From assembly GCF_937616625.2 (NCBI RefSeq), contig NC_065573.1:15639001-15703000 (forward strand): a DNA stretch of 64,000 nucleotides, read 5' to 3'. The notes beneath the pieces are model-generated. The model ran no database searches. It saw only the letters and a program-made list of their open reading frames with translations, and was not told the DNA's origin. This document shows, one piece after another, positions 34,185 to 47,296 of this stretch. The DNA comes from Mercurialis annua. Lineage: Eukaryota; Streptophyta; Magnoliopsida; Malpighiales; Euphorbiaceae. Within the stretch, counting starts at the first letter, position 1, and every line of letters starts with the position of its first letter. A program made the translations under genes and the position numbers.

Positions 34185-36385
34185 TGGGCCAATTTACAAG
34201 TTCAACGGACTAAAATTAACCATACCCAAACCTATAGGATCCCAAAAGCTTTTTTTAATACTTTTGGGCATCAAAATAACCTTTTAGCCATCTTTACCTA
34301 ACCATCAAGTTTTAATACGGGATTAATGAATAAAATAGAATTTAACTCAATCCTAATACTGAAAAGTTATCACCACACTTTCACTCATCTAAGACTCCAC
34401 CCTCTCAGAAACCTAACACAAGACAGATTCTAGTAAACCCTACGTCTCCCTAACCACTATAAATAGACCCCTCATACATATAACTAGTGGTTGGACCAGA
34501 TGCACAAAAATGCAACACATATACCCAAGGAAAACCCCTAGTTTTGGCCGAATCCCATCACCAAACACACACACACACACATACTCACGCACAAACCAGT
34601 CTAGAAAACAAGCTAAGACGCTTCAATCTACAAAGACGCCCTACAACGCACTGATCTGAAGTCGGATTCCACATCCGGATCACCAAAAAACGAGCCAAGG
34701 ATTTAGGATGGTAATTCTGAAGACTTAACTATGTCTCTCAACACTATTGATCTCATATAATTTAGAACTGCTAGTTTGATATAGTAGAATGCATGCTTTG
34801 TTGTTTTGCTGTGAAATTGCTTAAAACTGTGTTCTTGACATAAACTGCCTTAGCCATGATTTCAATGCCTTTAAATTCTCAATATGAATGCCTTAGAAGT
34901 ATGTATATAGGTTGTTTATATGTATTTCTATAATCGCATGTTGATATTGTTTAATCCAGACGCTTCAAATGCATGTTTCTAGCATAGAATGCCAAGATTG
35001 TTTCATTTCTAGTTGTTTTGCCATGTTTTCCATGAAATCAGTATAGAAGCATGATTTTAAGATGTTTAATTTGATTTTCGACATTGTATTTTGAACCTAG
35101 TATGTTTTTGTACCGTTTGCCTTGTATTTTGATGATTTTTGTTTAGTGTTTTTGCATGAAACACAGCCATAACGACGAACCGCCGCCGCCAGATCATAGT
35201 GGTTGTACTGTCACTATGAAGTGGCAAAATGCCACTCCCATTGGCGCCATGTTCATCATTTTCCCTTCCAAAAATTGCTTTGCAGATCATTCTTGACCCG
35301 GTCCGATCTTATTTTTATGTTTTTGGGCTCGTTTGAACTCGAAATGGGGCCCCGTTTGAGGCCAGGTTTTGTAATTAGTTGTAGAATCTATTTATATATT
35401 GTAATAGGTCAATCCTAATTTATTTCGGGCCCCGAATCCCAAATTTGTAACCCGTTAAGCCAATCGGGCCCTATAGTCCATTATCGACAAAGCCAGCCAC
35501 ATCTAGAAGAGATTTCGGGTTCGTTTGAACTCAAAACAAATCGTAGTTTGAACCATTAGATCCGCATCGGCGAGACGAAGAACTCCCTTGTTTTTCTCGG
35601 AACCCAGTTCCGACCACACCGACAATCAAAACGCATCGAGTGGTAGGTACTCCGGTCGATGAAGTTAAAAGTATTCCTAACCTTGCATGTATATCCCCTG
35701 CAGATGTGCATGCTGATACTGTTTAAATCGCTTTCTAAAAACATGCCAAATCCAAATATTAACAGGATAAAGGACAAACCACGTTAAATTAGCAATCAAA
35801 CTAATAAAATTCAATAAATCACCTAAAATTCATAGGGTTGCCACGAAAAAGTAACTAGAGGTTATATAGGTTATTCAAGATGACTTAATAAAATCAATCA
35901 CACCTAGAAATTCAGTTATAGGTTTTATGCATGTAGACTAATCCAGACCAGCCATTTATTCGACTATTTGATATTGACCGTCATGTTTAGATGTTTATGA
36001 GTAAGTGTTACTTGCCTCAAATGTCAGAATCAAGTCATATGCACATTTTATATGAGTCCTTTTACCGCTTTCATACATGTTTAATTTTCAGCAAATTATA
36101 CCATGAACTTCATGAATGTTGAGATGAGATAAACTAAATATGTCTAGTAAATAACACAATAATTGATAAGCCAAGGACACGAGTCTCGGGAAGGTCCACA
36201 AACCCGGTCTTTTGATTCAACGTATCATAATCTTACCCATAAGCGAGTAAGGTTGTCCGATCGGCATAAAAAGAATTTTCTAGTTGAACTAGGTGGCGAC
36301 TCCATTATTTCAAACCTTTCTAATTCGGAAGTCAGCCATAAGTCTGGGCGAGCAGCCCCCGAACCCCGCTCCGCTCACTCTATCA
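34185..36385 (+). other. distal part of LTR-like copy A, no gene seen
   Basis: TATA box TATAAATA at 34458-34465, then a leader with a CA microsatellite near 34570. No protein-coding frame is credible. The closing 250 bases (AGCCAAGGACACGAGTCTCG to CCGCTCCGCTCAC) are the best conserved part of this repeat family in the window. Confidence 0.55.
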
Positions 36386-36409
36386 ATTTGGTGTTCAGAT
36401 TAAATTGAG

Positions 36410-36855
36410 ATACAATTTAGATTATCATTTAATTAAAACTCGTATTATCTAAGGCGTGCTATATGAAATGGGGTTAAAAGACTATTTTGGTGTTTAAAAG
36501 TATTAAAAAGGATTTCTAATACCCTATGGGATTGGGTATGGTCAATTTAGCCCGTCAAACTTGTAAATTGGCCTATAAACTTTCAAGACATTACAATTAA
36601 TCCAATTTCTTAGAATCAGACCACAATCTCTTTGGATCTTTATAAGCTATTTATGGCTAATTGTGTTTCCATCCTTGAAGTTCACAACTGTGCACTTATC
36701 ACGCCTGTTTGAATTCAAATAAACGGATCGATAGCTCGTCACCTGAATGGATTTCTATGGAAATCATCATTGGATGCTTCAGTCTCTTATTACTTTTTAC
36801 CTGTTCAAAAAATGCATCATATCAGACAGCCTTTGAATTATAGCATTTAACAACC
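36410..36855 (-). repeat. LTR-like copy B, inverted and unoccupied
   Basis: Reverse complement of 839-1087 joined to 34182-34330. Across the CACTA insertion point it reads AAGTTTATAGGCC without interruption. It starts TGATATGATGC on the minus strand, suggesting that the true LTR start is TG near 839 in copy A, there mutated to TA. Confidence 0.75.
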
Positions 36856-38178
36856 GTATACCATTCATATGCCTCTCCATCAGATTAATACTGTAGCCCG
36901 ATTATCAAGTAATTATATTTTATTTTAATATTTAAATTATATAACTTAGAGAATGATAATAGTAATTTTTTAACAGTTGACATTTTTGAAACTCAAGGGC
37001 GCTTTTAATTATAATAATACGAGGGTTTTTTTTGAATAAATATCCCTATTATTATTATAATTTTATCTTAAAAGAAGCCTTAAGTAGCAATCTGTAAGAA
37101 TAGACAATTAATATACTATAAATTAATTTTGGAGCAAATCAATTTTAAAGTTGGTGGTTAGTCAAGTAACCCTATTTTTACAAATTAGATACAAGTTAAA
37201 GGGAAAATTACTAATTGAGGAGGTAAACAAATTGTAAAATTGGAGTTAATTGACCATAACCACCAATTTTAAGACTAATTTGTCCATAAAATTAATTTTC
37301 GTGCTAATTGTTCATGGCTTACCATTAAGTCTTTAAAAAAGAAAAGGCACCCTTTGATAAATGTTGGATTAATCCATTTAAAGGTCCTCAATTTTACGGA
37401 TTTTATTTATATGTTTCCTGAATTTTCATTTGGACTAATCTAGCCCCTTAACTATATATTTTTTTATTTATTCGGTCCCTAAACACTCATTTGGTCATAT
37501 CCGATCCCTTAACTTTACGTTTTTTCTTTATCTCATCATTCAATTTTATGTTTTTTTTATTTATCCAGTCTTTTAATTTTACATTTTTTAGGATCCAAAA
37601 AAAGCAAAAAATCAAAATTCATGGACAAATAAGACCAAATTGAAGTTAAGGAACCAGATAAAGAAAAAATATAAAGTTAAAAGACGAGATAGCACCAAAA
37701 AGTTTAGGAATCAGATAAACAACACTTGTAAAGTTAAGGACCTTAAAATGGATTAATCCATAAATGTTTACCTGTTCTTTTCATTTCAGCTTGTGGGTAG
37801 TTTTAGATAGTTTAAAGTAACTGTTGTAAAAACCATTTTTTTTTATTGATGTTCACTTGTGTCGTTTAACCTTTTGTTCACTCAAATCCAGGGTTTTCAA
37901 GTCTTCTCTGCTTTTTGACTTATTTATATTTTTCCTTTCTCGGTTTGGTTTGGACTGAGTCTTGGTGTTTCCTCTTCTTTTTCTTTCTAATCTCTGCAAA
38001 TTGTACTGCTTTTTTTTTTATGTTTTGTGGAGTTGGTTTAATTGAGTGAGTGGGATTTTGTCTGTTATCAAAAGGGCACCTTTTTTTTGTATAGTTTAAT
38101 TGGTGGCGGTGCTGGTGGCTGCGGTGGCAGTAGCCATGAACAACTCTGATTATTTGTGATAATAGGACTGTGATTGAG
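36856..38178 (+). other. upstream region of the TGA gene
   Basis: AT-rich, with a MITE at 37366-37759. From about 37850 the sequence becomes pyrimidine-rich (TCTTCTCTGC, TTTCCTTTCTC) like a plant leader. I could not pick a TATA box or start site with confidence. A non-coding first exon is possible. Confidence 0.5.
37366..37759. mobile_element. MITE with 9-bp target duplication
   Basis: Ends GGATTAATCCATTTAAAGGTCC and its near-inverse, 394 bp, duplication ATAAATGTT perfect at 37357-37365 and 37760-37768. It lies about 420 bp upstream of the TGA start codon. Confidence 0.88.
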
Positions 38179-41100
38179 ATGCCAAGCTTTGTTCCTTCTT
38201 CCAATCCCATGTAAGAAGTGTTTTTTGTTGTTGTTTCTGGGTTATGAATTATCTTCTTTTACTTATTTATTTGTATGATTCTTATCAGATGATTTGTTTT
38301 GGATATATTTGTTGGTTGTTGTGCTACTTATTGCATACATAATTGCCATGCCCTTTTGAATATGATTAGCGAAACAGTCGGTGCATTTTGTATGGTGGGA
38401 TGGAATTAGAATCATTTCTGAATCGGTGTTTAGGAGATTACGGTACTGTAGATTGGTTGTAATATCGTAGCAGTGAATGTGCAAGGTCGTGTTTGTTTCA
38501 AGCTAGAATGTTGTGTATTCTGAAGCTTTTCTTCGGTAATGCGGAAAAGTATCATTTTAATAGCTTTAGTGTTGTCATCTGTACCCTTGTAGCCAAGTTC
38601 CTGCCTTATGGTGCTGAAGGTTGAGGTTCGCACCAGCTTGCTTACATTCGTTCATTGAAGCCGAAAAGAAGGGAGGGTTTTATGTATGGTCCTTGGTTAA
38701 GTCTACTAGTATAGTATAACATTAATTTACTCATAGGTTCCTTTCTCTGTATTTCCCTTTTTTCTTCATTTGGAGGCAGAGAAGGAAGGAGGTGTGGGGT
38801 GGTGGCCGCTGAGTTATATTTTACGCATCTTTGGTTGACTTCCCTTTTCACCTTCTTCGTAAATATTAACTAATTTTCTTCATGATATAGTCTAGTAGTT
38901 TCATCTTAAGCATATTAGAATATAGTATATCATTCAAAATTAGTTTTCTTTTTTCAAAATTTAAAAGTGTGTTTGATATCCATGTTTCTTATATTTTTAT
39001 GGCCTTTTATTAATTAATTAAAGTAAAGTAGGTTGTGTGAAAGAAAAAACAAACTTTTCAATTGGCTGATTCGTGATTCATGTATAAGCTAATCTTTTAT
39101 TTGTATTCAGACTATTCTCAGTACTAACAGATTTGATTAATTTGCTTTTAGGGGTACTGAAGGAAATGATGTCCGTGCTTCTCGAATTTCAGACTTTGGA
39201 GCACTTGAACAATCTCTTGGATTTCGAATAGAGGATGCTGTTGATCTTAGCAGAAGTATGTAATTCAAGTTTACTTTGTTAGTAGCATTTTCGTTTTCTT
39301 TTGTTCTAGTCGTGAATGTTCTGAAGCATGTGTAATTATGTCAAGCAATTAGATGTAAGTATATTATTGTTTATGTCATTCATTTGTTAAGTTTTGTGCA
39401 CAGACTTGAATTTTATGCTTCAATTTTGGCTACTTTGGGTCTATAGCTTGCGAATTTCCATTCAATAGGTCATAGGGGTTGCTTCACTGGACCCTTTTTT
39501 CCTGCTACGTTGTGCTTTTGCCGTCACCAAATTGAGCGTTGGTTTGGTTTTAGCTATTTATACTTTTATGTGTCATTTTAATCATCTCTTTGTATTGGAC
39601 TGCTAGGTATCATTACAAATTAAATGATTTCAGTTCTCACTCAAATTAGTTACCCATGATTATTTTGCATAGGCTGCAAATATGATTTTGTTGCCAAATT
39701 ATAATTTTCTCTCTTTAATATTTAGCTGTAATTTTTGACTCATTTATTTTAGTTCACAAATTTGTTATTCCTCAGATCCCATATTTAATCAATTAAAATC
39801 AAGCAACCACGCATTAGGAGCTGATGTCCAATTTGGCAGTTTGGCCAAGGTAAGTCTCATCTCTCCAGCTCTTTGAGACAATTTTGCAATTTTCATATTA
39901 ATGGACTTAAAGTTGCTCAAACCCTGTTTCCGTCTCTCCCTCCGCGTGGAGTTTCAGTCTCTTGCATCCTCAGATATAAATATGTCTACTGCTGTTGCGA
40001 GTACCCAAACATTAGCACTTCAGCGAGAACCACAACCAAGTCCAGTTTCAATGCTTGGTAGCCACCGCGAGAATTGGGGAGAGACCGATGTCGCAAATGG
40101 CAGTCCTATGAGTGATAGTTCAGGAGATGACACGGATGACACAGATGACAAGAATCAAAGGGTGAGGTCTCTTTGTTCATCATTCAGCATATACTTCATC
40201 TTAGAAAACATGTACATTCCAACATGCTCTGTATCTCCTTTCTTGATGTTTAAAAGCATTTTGTTTCAACCTTCGTAACTTTAGTGCTTGTCACTTGAAG
40301 GACAAATTCTTCCCTGGAAAAATCAAGGTATTAATCAAAAAAAAAAAATCTAATCTTGGTCATTTCCATGTGCAGTTTGAAAGAGGACTGTCTACTGCAG
40401 TTATAGCATCTGAATCCAGTGGCAAATCAAAGGAGAAAGCAGATCAAAAGGTAAAGTGGCTAAAGCAGGTTCAGCTCATACAATCATTGCTGCACATTAT
40501 AATTTGGGAAAAGGGTCATTTATGCCCCTAACGTTTGCCTCAAGGATCAAGCAAGCCCTCAACGTTTAGAAAGGTTCAAATATGCTCCCAACGTCTTAAA
40601 AAGTGAACAACCAAGCCCCTATTTTGACTTATAAATGAAACGTTGGGGGTCTGATTGTCAAAATTGGAGGGTCTGATTGTTCATTTTTCAAGACGTTGGG
40701 GGCATATTTAAACCTTTCCGGACGTTGAGGGCTTGCTTGATCCTGAAAGCAAACCTTAAGGACATAAATGACCCTTTTCCCTTATAATTTTATCATCAAC
40801 TTTCTGTTATTACATTGCAGACACTACGTAGACTTGCTCAAAATCGTGAAGCTGCCAGAAAAAGCCGGTTAAGGAAAAAAGTGAGTCCTATAGCATCTTT
40901 TGTTTTCTTCATCTCTTACTGTTCTACTCTCAAATTAGCTAGCTGCCAGCTTTGAAAGATCAATGTGTTCAGTTAAGTTCTTGCAATCTGAGATATTTGT
41001 TGCTGAATTCTTCTTTTGTTCATCTCCTCTGTACAGGCATATGTACAACAATTGGAGAGCAGTCGGCTGAAACTAACCCAACTTGAACAAGAGCTCCAAA

Positions 41101-44100
41101 AAGCACGCCAACAGGTTTGGCTGTTACTGCTTTCCGTTCATAGAAAAAGAAATAATATTATGTTTCCATATGCCATTAACAGTGTTTTCAATCATATTTT
41201 ATACTCATTAATAAATGTTTTTTGATAGGGCATCTTTATTTCAAACTCTGGAGATCAATCCCATTCAATGAGCGGAAATGGTAAGCATTTTTTTTACTTC
41301 TCTTCTGGTTTCGTCATGTCTATCTTGCATGCAATCATGTAGATGTTAAATTTATTATAGTGCATGGTGATTTTGGCTGGTTGCAGTCTAGTTTTTAGCT
41401 GTATGGACAATTTTTTCTTTTAAGCAGTATGATTTGGTAAATGCTATCCACGACTAGAAACCTGTTGATTCTTAAGGTCTAAGCTTGTTATATGATTCAG
41501 ATACTTATTATGATCATCACAATAATTTCCTTTTTCCATCTTTTCTGTGTTTTCTCTGACTGCTGGATGCTAGTGATACCAGATATTTTACCAGATCTGG
41601 ATCTGTAATTCTGATCAAATTCTCTTATCATATTGTTCTGCAGGTGCCTTGGCATTTGATGCAGAGTATGCACGGTGGCTGGAAGAACACAACAAGCAGA
41701 TAAATGAGCTGAGAGCTGCAGTCAATTCTCATGCTGGAGATACAGAACTTCGTACTATTGTTGATAATGTCGCAGGGCACTTCAATGACATTTTCAGACT
41801 GAAGGGAGTTGCAGCAAAGGCTGATGTTTTTCACATCTTATCAGGAATGTGGAAAACACCAGCAGAGCGGTGTTTCATGTGGCTTGGTGGCTTCCGCTCG
41901 TCTGAGCTTCTGAAGGTGAGTTTTCCATAGAACTCCTTTTTGTTTAATAGAGGACTTCCCTGTCCCATCTAGAGGCTTGCGTAATGAGGGGTGTGAATCG
42001 TGTGATGCAATACAACAAGATCCGCGCCATGCAATTGTTGTGGATGGTTATGGAAGAGTTGTTAAGTAGAACCTTTTTTCCTAACATTATTTGTGAACTG
42101 GCAGATCATTATGATAGCAAAGCTTTTGCATTTCACAATGAGTAATATGATCTATCTACTATGTCTAATTGATTAAAGCTGTTCTGTTCATGTACCTTCA
42201 GTTACTCTTGGTGTGTCCATCTTTGTAGAAATTATGTGCTTTGATAAGATGATAATTTATTTTCTTCTTTCTTCTTGCAACCTGATTCTGCCTATTTTGA
42301 CCAAAAAAAACAAAAACTAAATATCGGCAAAATATCATGTTGGAATTTGGCTGCCTATATCTGACTATTCATAACTTCTGCATCCAAATGCTTAGAAGTT
42401 CGAAACTTTTTGACGACGATCAATTCATGCATCAAAATTATTGTATTTGTAACACCCGCTATAAAACCCTTTTCCCTTCTGCGTTAGCCATTTTACCATT
42501 ATATTGATTTTTTCACATTATAATGATGGTGTTTTCATATAGTACTGTAAATAGAACTAGAACTCTATAAGAGAGCGGATCTACAATTTTTTGGTCTATT
42601 ATTAATACTTGACCTTTAATCGTTAAAATATCTTAGTTCTCATAGTCGTATGTGTCTTGAGAATTCTCCATTTAACTCTCGCACTCTATGCAACCTACAC
42701 ACCTTACTTCTTTCAATGGTAACAATGTAATTAATGATCTGCTGTCTGAAACTCTGAATTAATTAGAATTTGTGAAATTGACGCAGCTTCTTACAAATCA
42801 ATTGGAGCCTCTAACTGAGCAACAATTAATGGGCATCTGCAACTTGCAGCAATCATCCCAACAGGCCGAAGATGCTCTATCACAAGGAATGGAAGCACTG
42901 CAGCAGTCATTGGCTGAAACATTGGCAAATGGCACCCCTGGTTCATCAGGTCCTTCTGTAAATGTAGCAAACTATATGGGTCAGATGGCCATGGCCATGG
43001 GAAAGCTAGGAACTCTAGAGGGCTTTCTTCACCAGGTAATTTCTTGCAACTCATATCATATCATGTTTTTACTTCCTGCTTAGGAAAATGAATTTTGTTA
43101 AGCATGTGGGATTAATCCTTAAGATCCCGAGTTCTCTCTTCTGTATTTTTCACAAGCCTAATTATTGATTGGCATGCATTTTGTTTCTGATGTAGGACAG
43201 GTTTAAGAGGTCTGTTTTACTTATCTTTTAGTAAAACTCAGCTGAAGCAAGCCTTAAAACTGATTTGATGTATGGAAATTAAGAGAACACAAAGAAATAA
43301 TAGATAGTTTTCCTAGAAATCATGCCTACACCTAAGAAAAGAAAAGAGAATTGAATGAACACGATTCTAATTGTTGAGATTTCCAAGTTTATTATACTCA
43401 AATCTGATAATAAACTTATTAGAAACTGAAATATGTGGGGAAATAATTCTATAAACCTAAGGACTTCTAAGACTAGTCTAATTCATATTGGTTTGCATCT
43501 AACACTCTTAACACAATATAAGGAATAAAACTAACCAATTATAAGAATAATGAATGTAACTCGAACAATTAATTAAAACTCTACAACAAAATAGATTTCT
43601 AACTTCGTTAATTTCCAGTTTAGCCTCTCCATCATCTCTTACATCCCAAATTCATGCTCGAGCATTGGATCATTTTTTGGCATGACATTGTACATATGTT
43701 GCCACTTCCTTTCCCATACTTCCTCCCCAGCTTGGAAGAACTCAATCCCGTCGAGTTGAATCTGGAATTTTGTCATAGAGTTCAGGATCAAGCTCTTGGA
43801 ATTTTTTGTTTAGCTATCCATATGCAATATGATTGTTGACAACCAATCCATTTGAAAAGAAACTTCTGATAACCAACTTCTTTTGCAGAATCCACTTGAT
43901 AATGGACTTCATCTTCTATTTATTTGTTGAGATGAGGAACAAAATGTAGTGTAGAACACATGCATTGGAACTATTTTTTTTTCAAAACTTTGAAAGGACC
44001 GATTTTCTTGAATGAAGAAGCTTTCTGAAAGCACCTTGAAGAAACAATCTTTGTTTGATTTGAACCATAAGCATATCACTTTCTTGAAATTCTGTAAACC

Positions 44101-46589
44101 TACATTTTAAATCAACATTTGTCCTGTAACCTTCATTGTTTATGGTAATTTTTCTCCTAATTTCGTAAGGTTGTTGGAGTTGGCCATTCTTAAATTGCCT
44201 TAACCTTGTCATTATCAACTTTAACACCTCTTGAGGAAAATAAAAACTCAAGAACGCAACACTTGGAAGTCATGAAAGAACAGTTCTTTACATAAAGCTT
44301 CTGTCGGCAAAGAACCCTTGTGACTTGATGCAGGTGAGAAATGTGCACCTCTCCAGTCTTGCTATTTATGAGAGAATCTCATCAAACTAAACAACAAGAA
44401 AATTGATCAATAAAAGGATGGAATGTTTGGTTCATAAACCTTATTAAAGGTAAAGTCCAACATGCTGCATAACAAGCTATTCATAAAGTTGGATTTATAA
44501 AGGCCATCTTTAGTCTTGAAAGGTTTTCCATTTGTCACCTAACCTAATTTCTATTTGATGATACCACTCTTCAAGCCTTATCTATGAATTTATTGTAGAA
44601 CCACCCATTCCATTAAACATATCATCAAGCCAAGGAATAAGATACCCATACTTGATTAATATTTGTTAATAGCTCGACTATCAATACACATACGCCATTG
44701 TTATCTCAAGCATGCCTCCGAATAGAGGCGTTTCAGGCGCTGGTCAGGGTTCCTAAACTGCCGAGAGGCAAACGAGTGCCAAAAGGCGTGCCCTTAGGAA
44801 GTCCAAGGGGACTTTTTGTGGAAATTAAATAAATAACGAATTTCTGCCTTCTATTTAATATTTACTGAACACCCATCCACACTATTCACTTTATTTCTTT
44901 ATAATAATTAATTAGTAAGGTTATTTTAATTGAAGTTGTTGTTAGTTAGAGTTAAAGAAACTTTTAAATTACATAAGTTCAATAGGTTTTTGCTTGTTCG
45001 TTTATTATATATTTTTCAAAAAGGATTATTTGCAAATAAAAGCACAGCCTTTTATCTTTTTAGCGATTTACGTATGCCGTTTAAATGTTAGCACCCTACA
45101 GCCCCACTTTTAATTTTTGGCATTTTGCAGTCCAACGTCATTATCCTTTGTCGTTTCGTCCATTTAAATTGCTGAAAACAACATTGTTTGGTGAAAGAAA
45201 AATGTTTAGGTTTAAAAATACCAAAAAATGAAAGGTGGGGCTGTAGACTGTCAAGTTTTAAAAAGCATGCTTAAATTGCTAAATGAAATGTTGGGCTTTT
45301 ATTTGCAAATAACCCTAAAAGTAATCATATACTTTAACAAAAAAATGATTAGAACAAATATATAATGACAATAGCAATAAAGGGTTAAATGCAAATTAAA
45401 TCACAAATTTTTGGTGTGATATGCAAATAGAACATGAACTTCAAAATTCGGTAAGATTAGTCACCAACTTTCATATTTTAGCAAATTATAACGCCGACCT
45501 ATTTCCCGATGAAAAATGACAAGGCAGTTCTTTATTCCGATTTGCAATAAACATTGAATAGAAAGCTGAGATTAGGGTTTTCCTAAATTTCCTAAGGGCG
45601 CACCTCACCGGTGCTTGCCTCACGGCAGTGGCACACCTTTGATAACAATGAATGCAACTGTTAGAATTTTAAACTATTGAAAATATGGGATATTTGTAAA
45701 TCAAGGGGTACTAATTCTTAGTAACAAATCCTGAGATAAATCCCAGGATTGCAGCCCATGTTTTAAATTTTGTTCTCAAGTCACTCCAAGCTGTTGTTTG
45801 ATCCTGTTATGGTGCTTAGAGGGATATTTGGGACCTCTTATTTTGGAGAAGGGAGAATAAAAGAAGATTTTATACTCTTAGTTTGAATTTACTTCTTTTT
45901 ATCAGTTTCCGTTATGTTAATCTCATGATATTAATCTCGGATCAAAAAACATGTCTCGTGGTTTCCTTAGGTTCAATCTTTTTAGAACTGAAGCTCGGGA
46001 ACCTGAGAGGCATTTATGCTTTAACCCTTAAATTTTGTTCTTCTGCCTTCTGTAGTATAAACCCATAAATCTACATGTATCCTACAAACATGATGTATTT
46101 TTAGAAGTTACAATCAGTGTTTTAAAAATGTAACCGATTGCCAAACCTGATGGGGCCACCGGTGCACGGTTTGATTGGCCGGATCAGTTCAACTTACTGG
46201 TCAGACCAGTCTGTTAAAAATACCATTCATTTTTTTATTTTTTATTTCAATTTTGATTGGACTGGTCACTGGTCCAAATTCCATAGTATTTATATACACT
46301 TTCTTGTGTTTTTCTTCCTATGAAATAAATTTCTTTATCCTGATTCTTGCTCACATTAATCTCCCTCTTGTTTACATTATTGTGCTCTATTTGATGGGTG
46401 GTTGCGTTTGCTTATCATTGTTTATTTCCTTGCAATTAACAGGCTGATAATCTTAGACAGCAAACACTTGAACAAATGCACCGTATACTGACAACTCGGC
46501 AGTCAGCTCGTGCCCTTCTAGCCATAAATGATTATTTCTCTAGGCTTCGAGCCCTGAGTTCTCTCTGGTTAGCCCGGCCACGGGAATGA
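38179..46589 (+). CDS. TGA2.1: TGA-type bZIP transcription factor, clade II (TGA2.1-like)
   Basis: Coding exons are 38179-38210, 39152-39255, 39776-39849, 39958-40161, 40376-40450, 40821-40880, 41037-41114, 41229-41280, 41644-41915, 42787-43035 and 46443-46589; all splice sites are GT-AG and the sum is 448 aa. The basic region is residues 164-183 (N171 to R179, NREAARKSR) with the leucine zipper from 184 (AYVQQLESSRLKLTQLEQEL). The DOG1/calmodulin-binding-type C-terminal domain runs from about 225 to 440 (WLGGFRSSELLK, SLWLARPRE at the end). The long N-terminus (MPSFVPSSNPM, FGALEQSLGFRIED) is that of tobacco TGA2.1 and its orthologues, not of the short Arabidopsis TGA2. TGA factors bind TGACG (as-1) elements in the nucleus and work with NPR1 in salicylate and detoxification responses. 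Intron 5 holds a MITE; intron 10 (3.4 kb) holds gypsy, MITE and possible hAT debris. Confidence 0.95.
40506..40781. mobile_element. MITE in intron 5 of the TGA gene, 9-bp duplication
   Basis: 276 bp with ends GGGAAAAGGGTCATTTATG and inverse. Duplication TTATAATTT perfect at 40497-40505 and 40782-40790. It lies between exons 40376-40450 and 40821-40880, ending 39 bp before the latter and close to its acceptor site. Confidence 0.9.
43620..44700 (-). pseudogene. degenerate Ty3/gypsy RT and integrase fragments in TGA intron 10
   Basis: On the minus strand, 44698 down to about 44220 reads as RT with many stops and shifts (WRMCIDSRAINK, LIPWLDDMF, EWYHQIEIRLGDKWKTF, RFMNQTFHPFIDQF, RQKLYVK). This is followed by a KVDNDKVKAI and EWPTPTTLRN segment, then directly by an integrase C-terminal piece (MLMVQIKQRLFLQGAFRKLLHSRK) near 44000-44110 and a chromodomain-like FLFKWIG near 43850. 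RNase H and the integrase core are missing, so a large internal deletion joined the parts. It is antisense to the host gene. Confidence 0.7.
45022..45316. repeat. MITE-like inverted-repeat element in TGA intron 10
   Basis: Ends AGGATTATTTGCAAATAAAAGC-like and inverse GCTTTTATTTGCAAATAACCCT-like, about 295 bp. No convincing target duplication, so the family is unassigned. Confidence 0.5.
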
Positions 46590-46978
46590 AACATGTAGAT
46601 TACCCATCTTTGAAGTTACGAATAGAGATTTGACTTTGGGACCAAGCTGATAGCTTTGGGTTCTACAACCTTACGAAATTTCTGGCTCAACAATTGTGGT
46701 GCAATAAGGTGATGATGATTGTGGTAGTTTCAGGTTCCAGTGTGTTGTAAAATCAGATACGTCGTGTAGATTAATGGCGGTGTCTTGTGTTGTAAAACAT
46801 TTTGCCAAAAATTTGATGCTTGTTAGAAGTGATAAAAGATGTAAGATATGTAACATAGGTATTTACAGTTATCAATTTGTATCCTAATAATTAGAATCAG
46901 GGTGTTTTAGATTTATTAAAGGTCTTGTTGGTTATTGATGATTGTATAATATTCTTGTTTCTTTCTTTGCAAGGAATG

Positions 46979-46984
46979 AATAAA
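46979..46984 (+). terminator. possible poly(A) signal of the TGA gene
   Basis: AATAAA 390 bases after the stop codon, in a T-rich region with TTGTATCC and TTGTATAAT upstream that could serve as far-upstream elements. Confidence 0.4.
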
Positions 46985-47296
46985 TTTTCTATCAGTAATT
47001 GGAAAATTCTAGGCATGTTTTTCTTGCAGGCTGCTCTTTTAGGAATTATGGACCCTTGACTTCTTCCTTTATTACATTCACCGACAGAAAAGGTTTACCA
47101 CTTTAACAGAATATCTCATGCAACCGTAAGTTAATGGGCATTTGCAATGAATTTTTTTTAATTATTATTTATCATTAATATTTTATATGGCTAACGCATT
47201 CGTCACTTGTTACACAAATGATATGGTACAACAATTGTTGTATAATTTTTCTTTAAACAAAAAATTAAATCGCCTCCTCAACTTGACATAAAATAT

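Larger units (their letters stand above)
839..36385 (+). repeat. LTR-like repeat copy A, split by a 33-kb nested insertion
   Basis: The repeat consists of 839-1087 plus 34182 to about 36385. It reads into a TATA box at 34458-34465 and a conserved distal part with the motif GGTGGCGACTCCA near 36291, ending about CCGCTCCGCTCAC. The family occurs twice more in the window: an inverted partial copy at 36410-36855 and an inverted, more complete copy at 49436-51655. TATA box, length (about 2.4 kb without the insertion) and the upstream purine tract fit an LTR. I did not identify its exact 3' end, primer-binding site or clade. Confidence 0.55.

Noticed and set aside
38101..38178. Alternative upstream start for the TGA protein
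   Set aside because: No in-frame ATG upstream; MPSFV at 38179 matches the conserved start of long TGA2.1-type proteins.
45380..45520. Half of another MITE (AAATGCAAATTAAATCACAAA)
   Set aside because: Only one arm is visible; no inverse partner or duplication found.
46100..46240. Possible hAT element around CCGGATCAGTTCAAC in TGA intron 10
   Set aside because: CAGTGTTTTAAAA and the CCGG-rich text recall the hAT at 60540, but I found no second end or target duplication.
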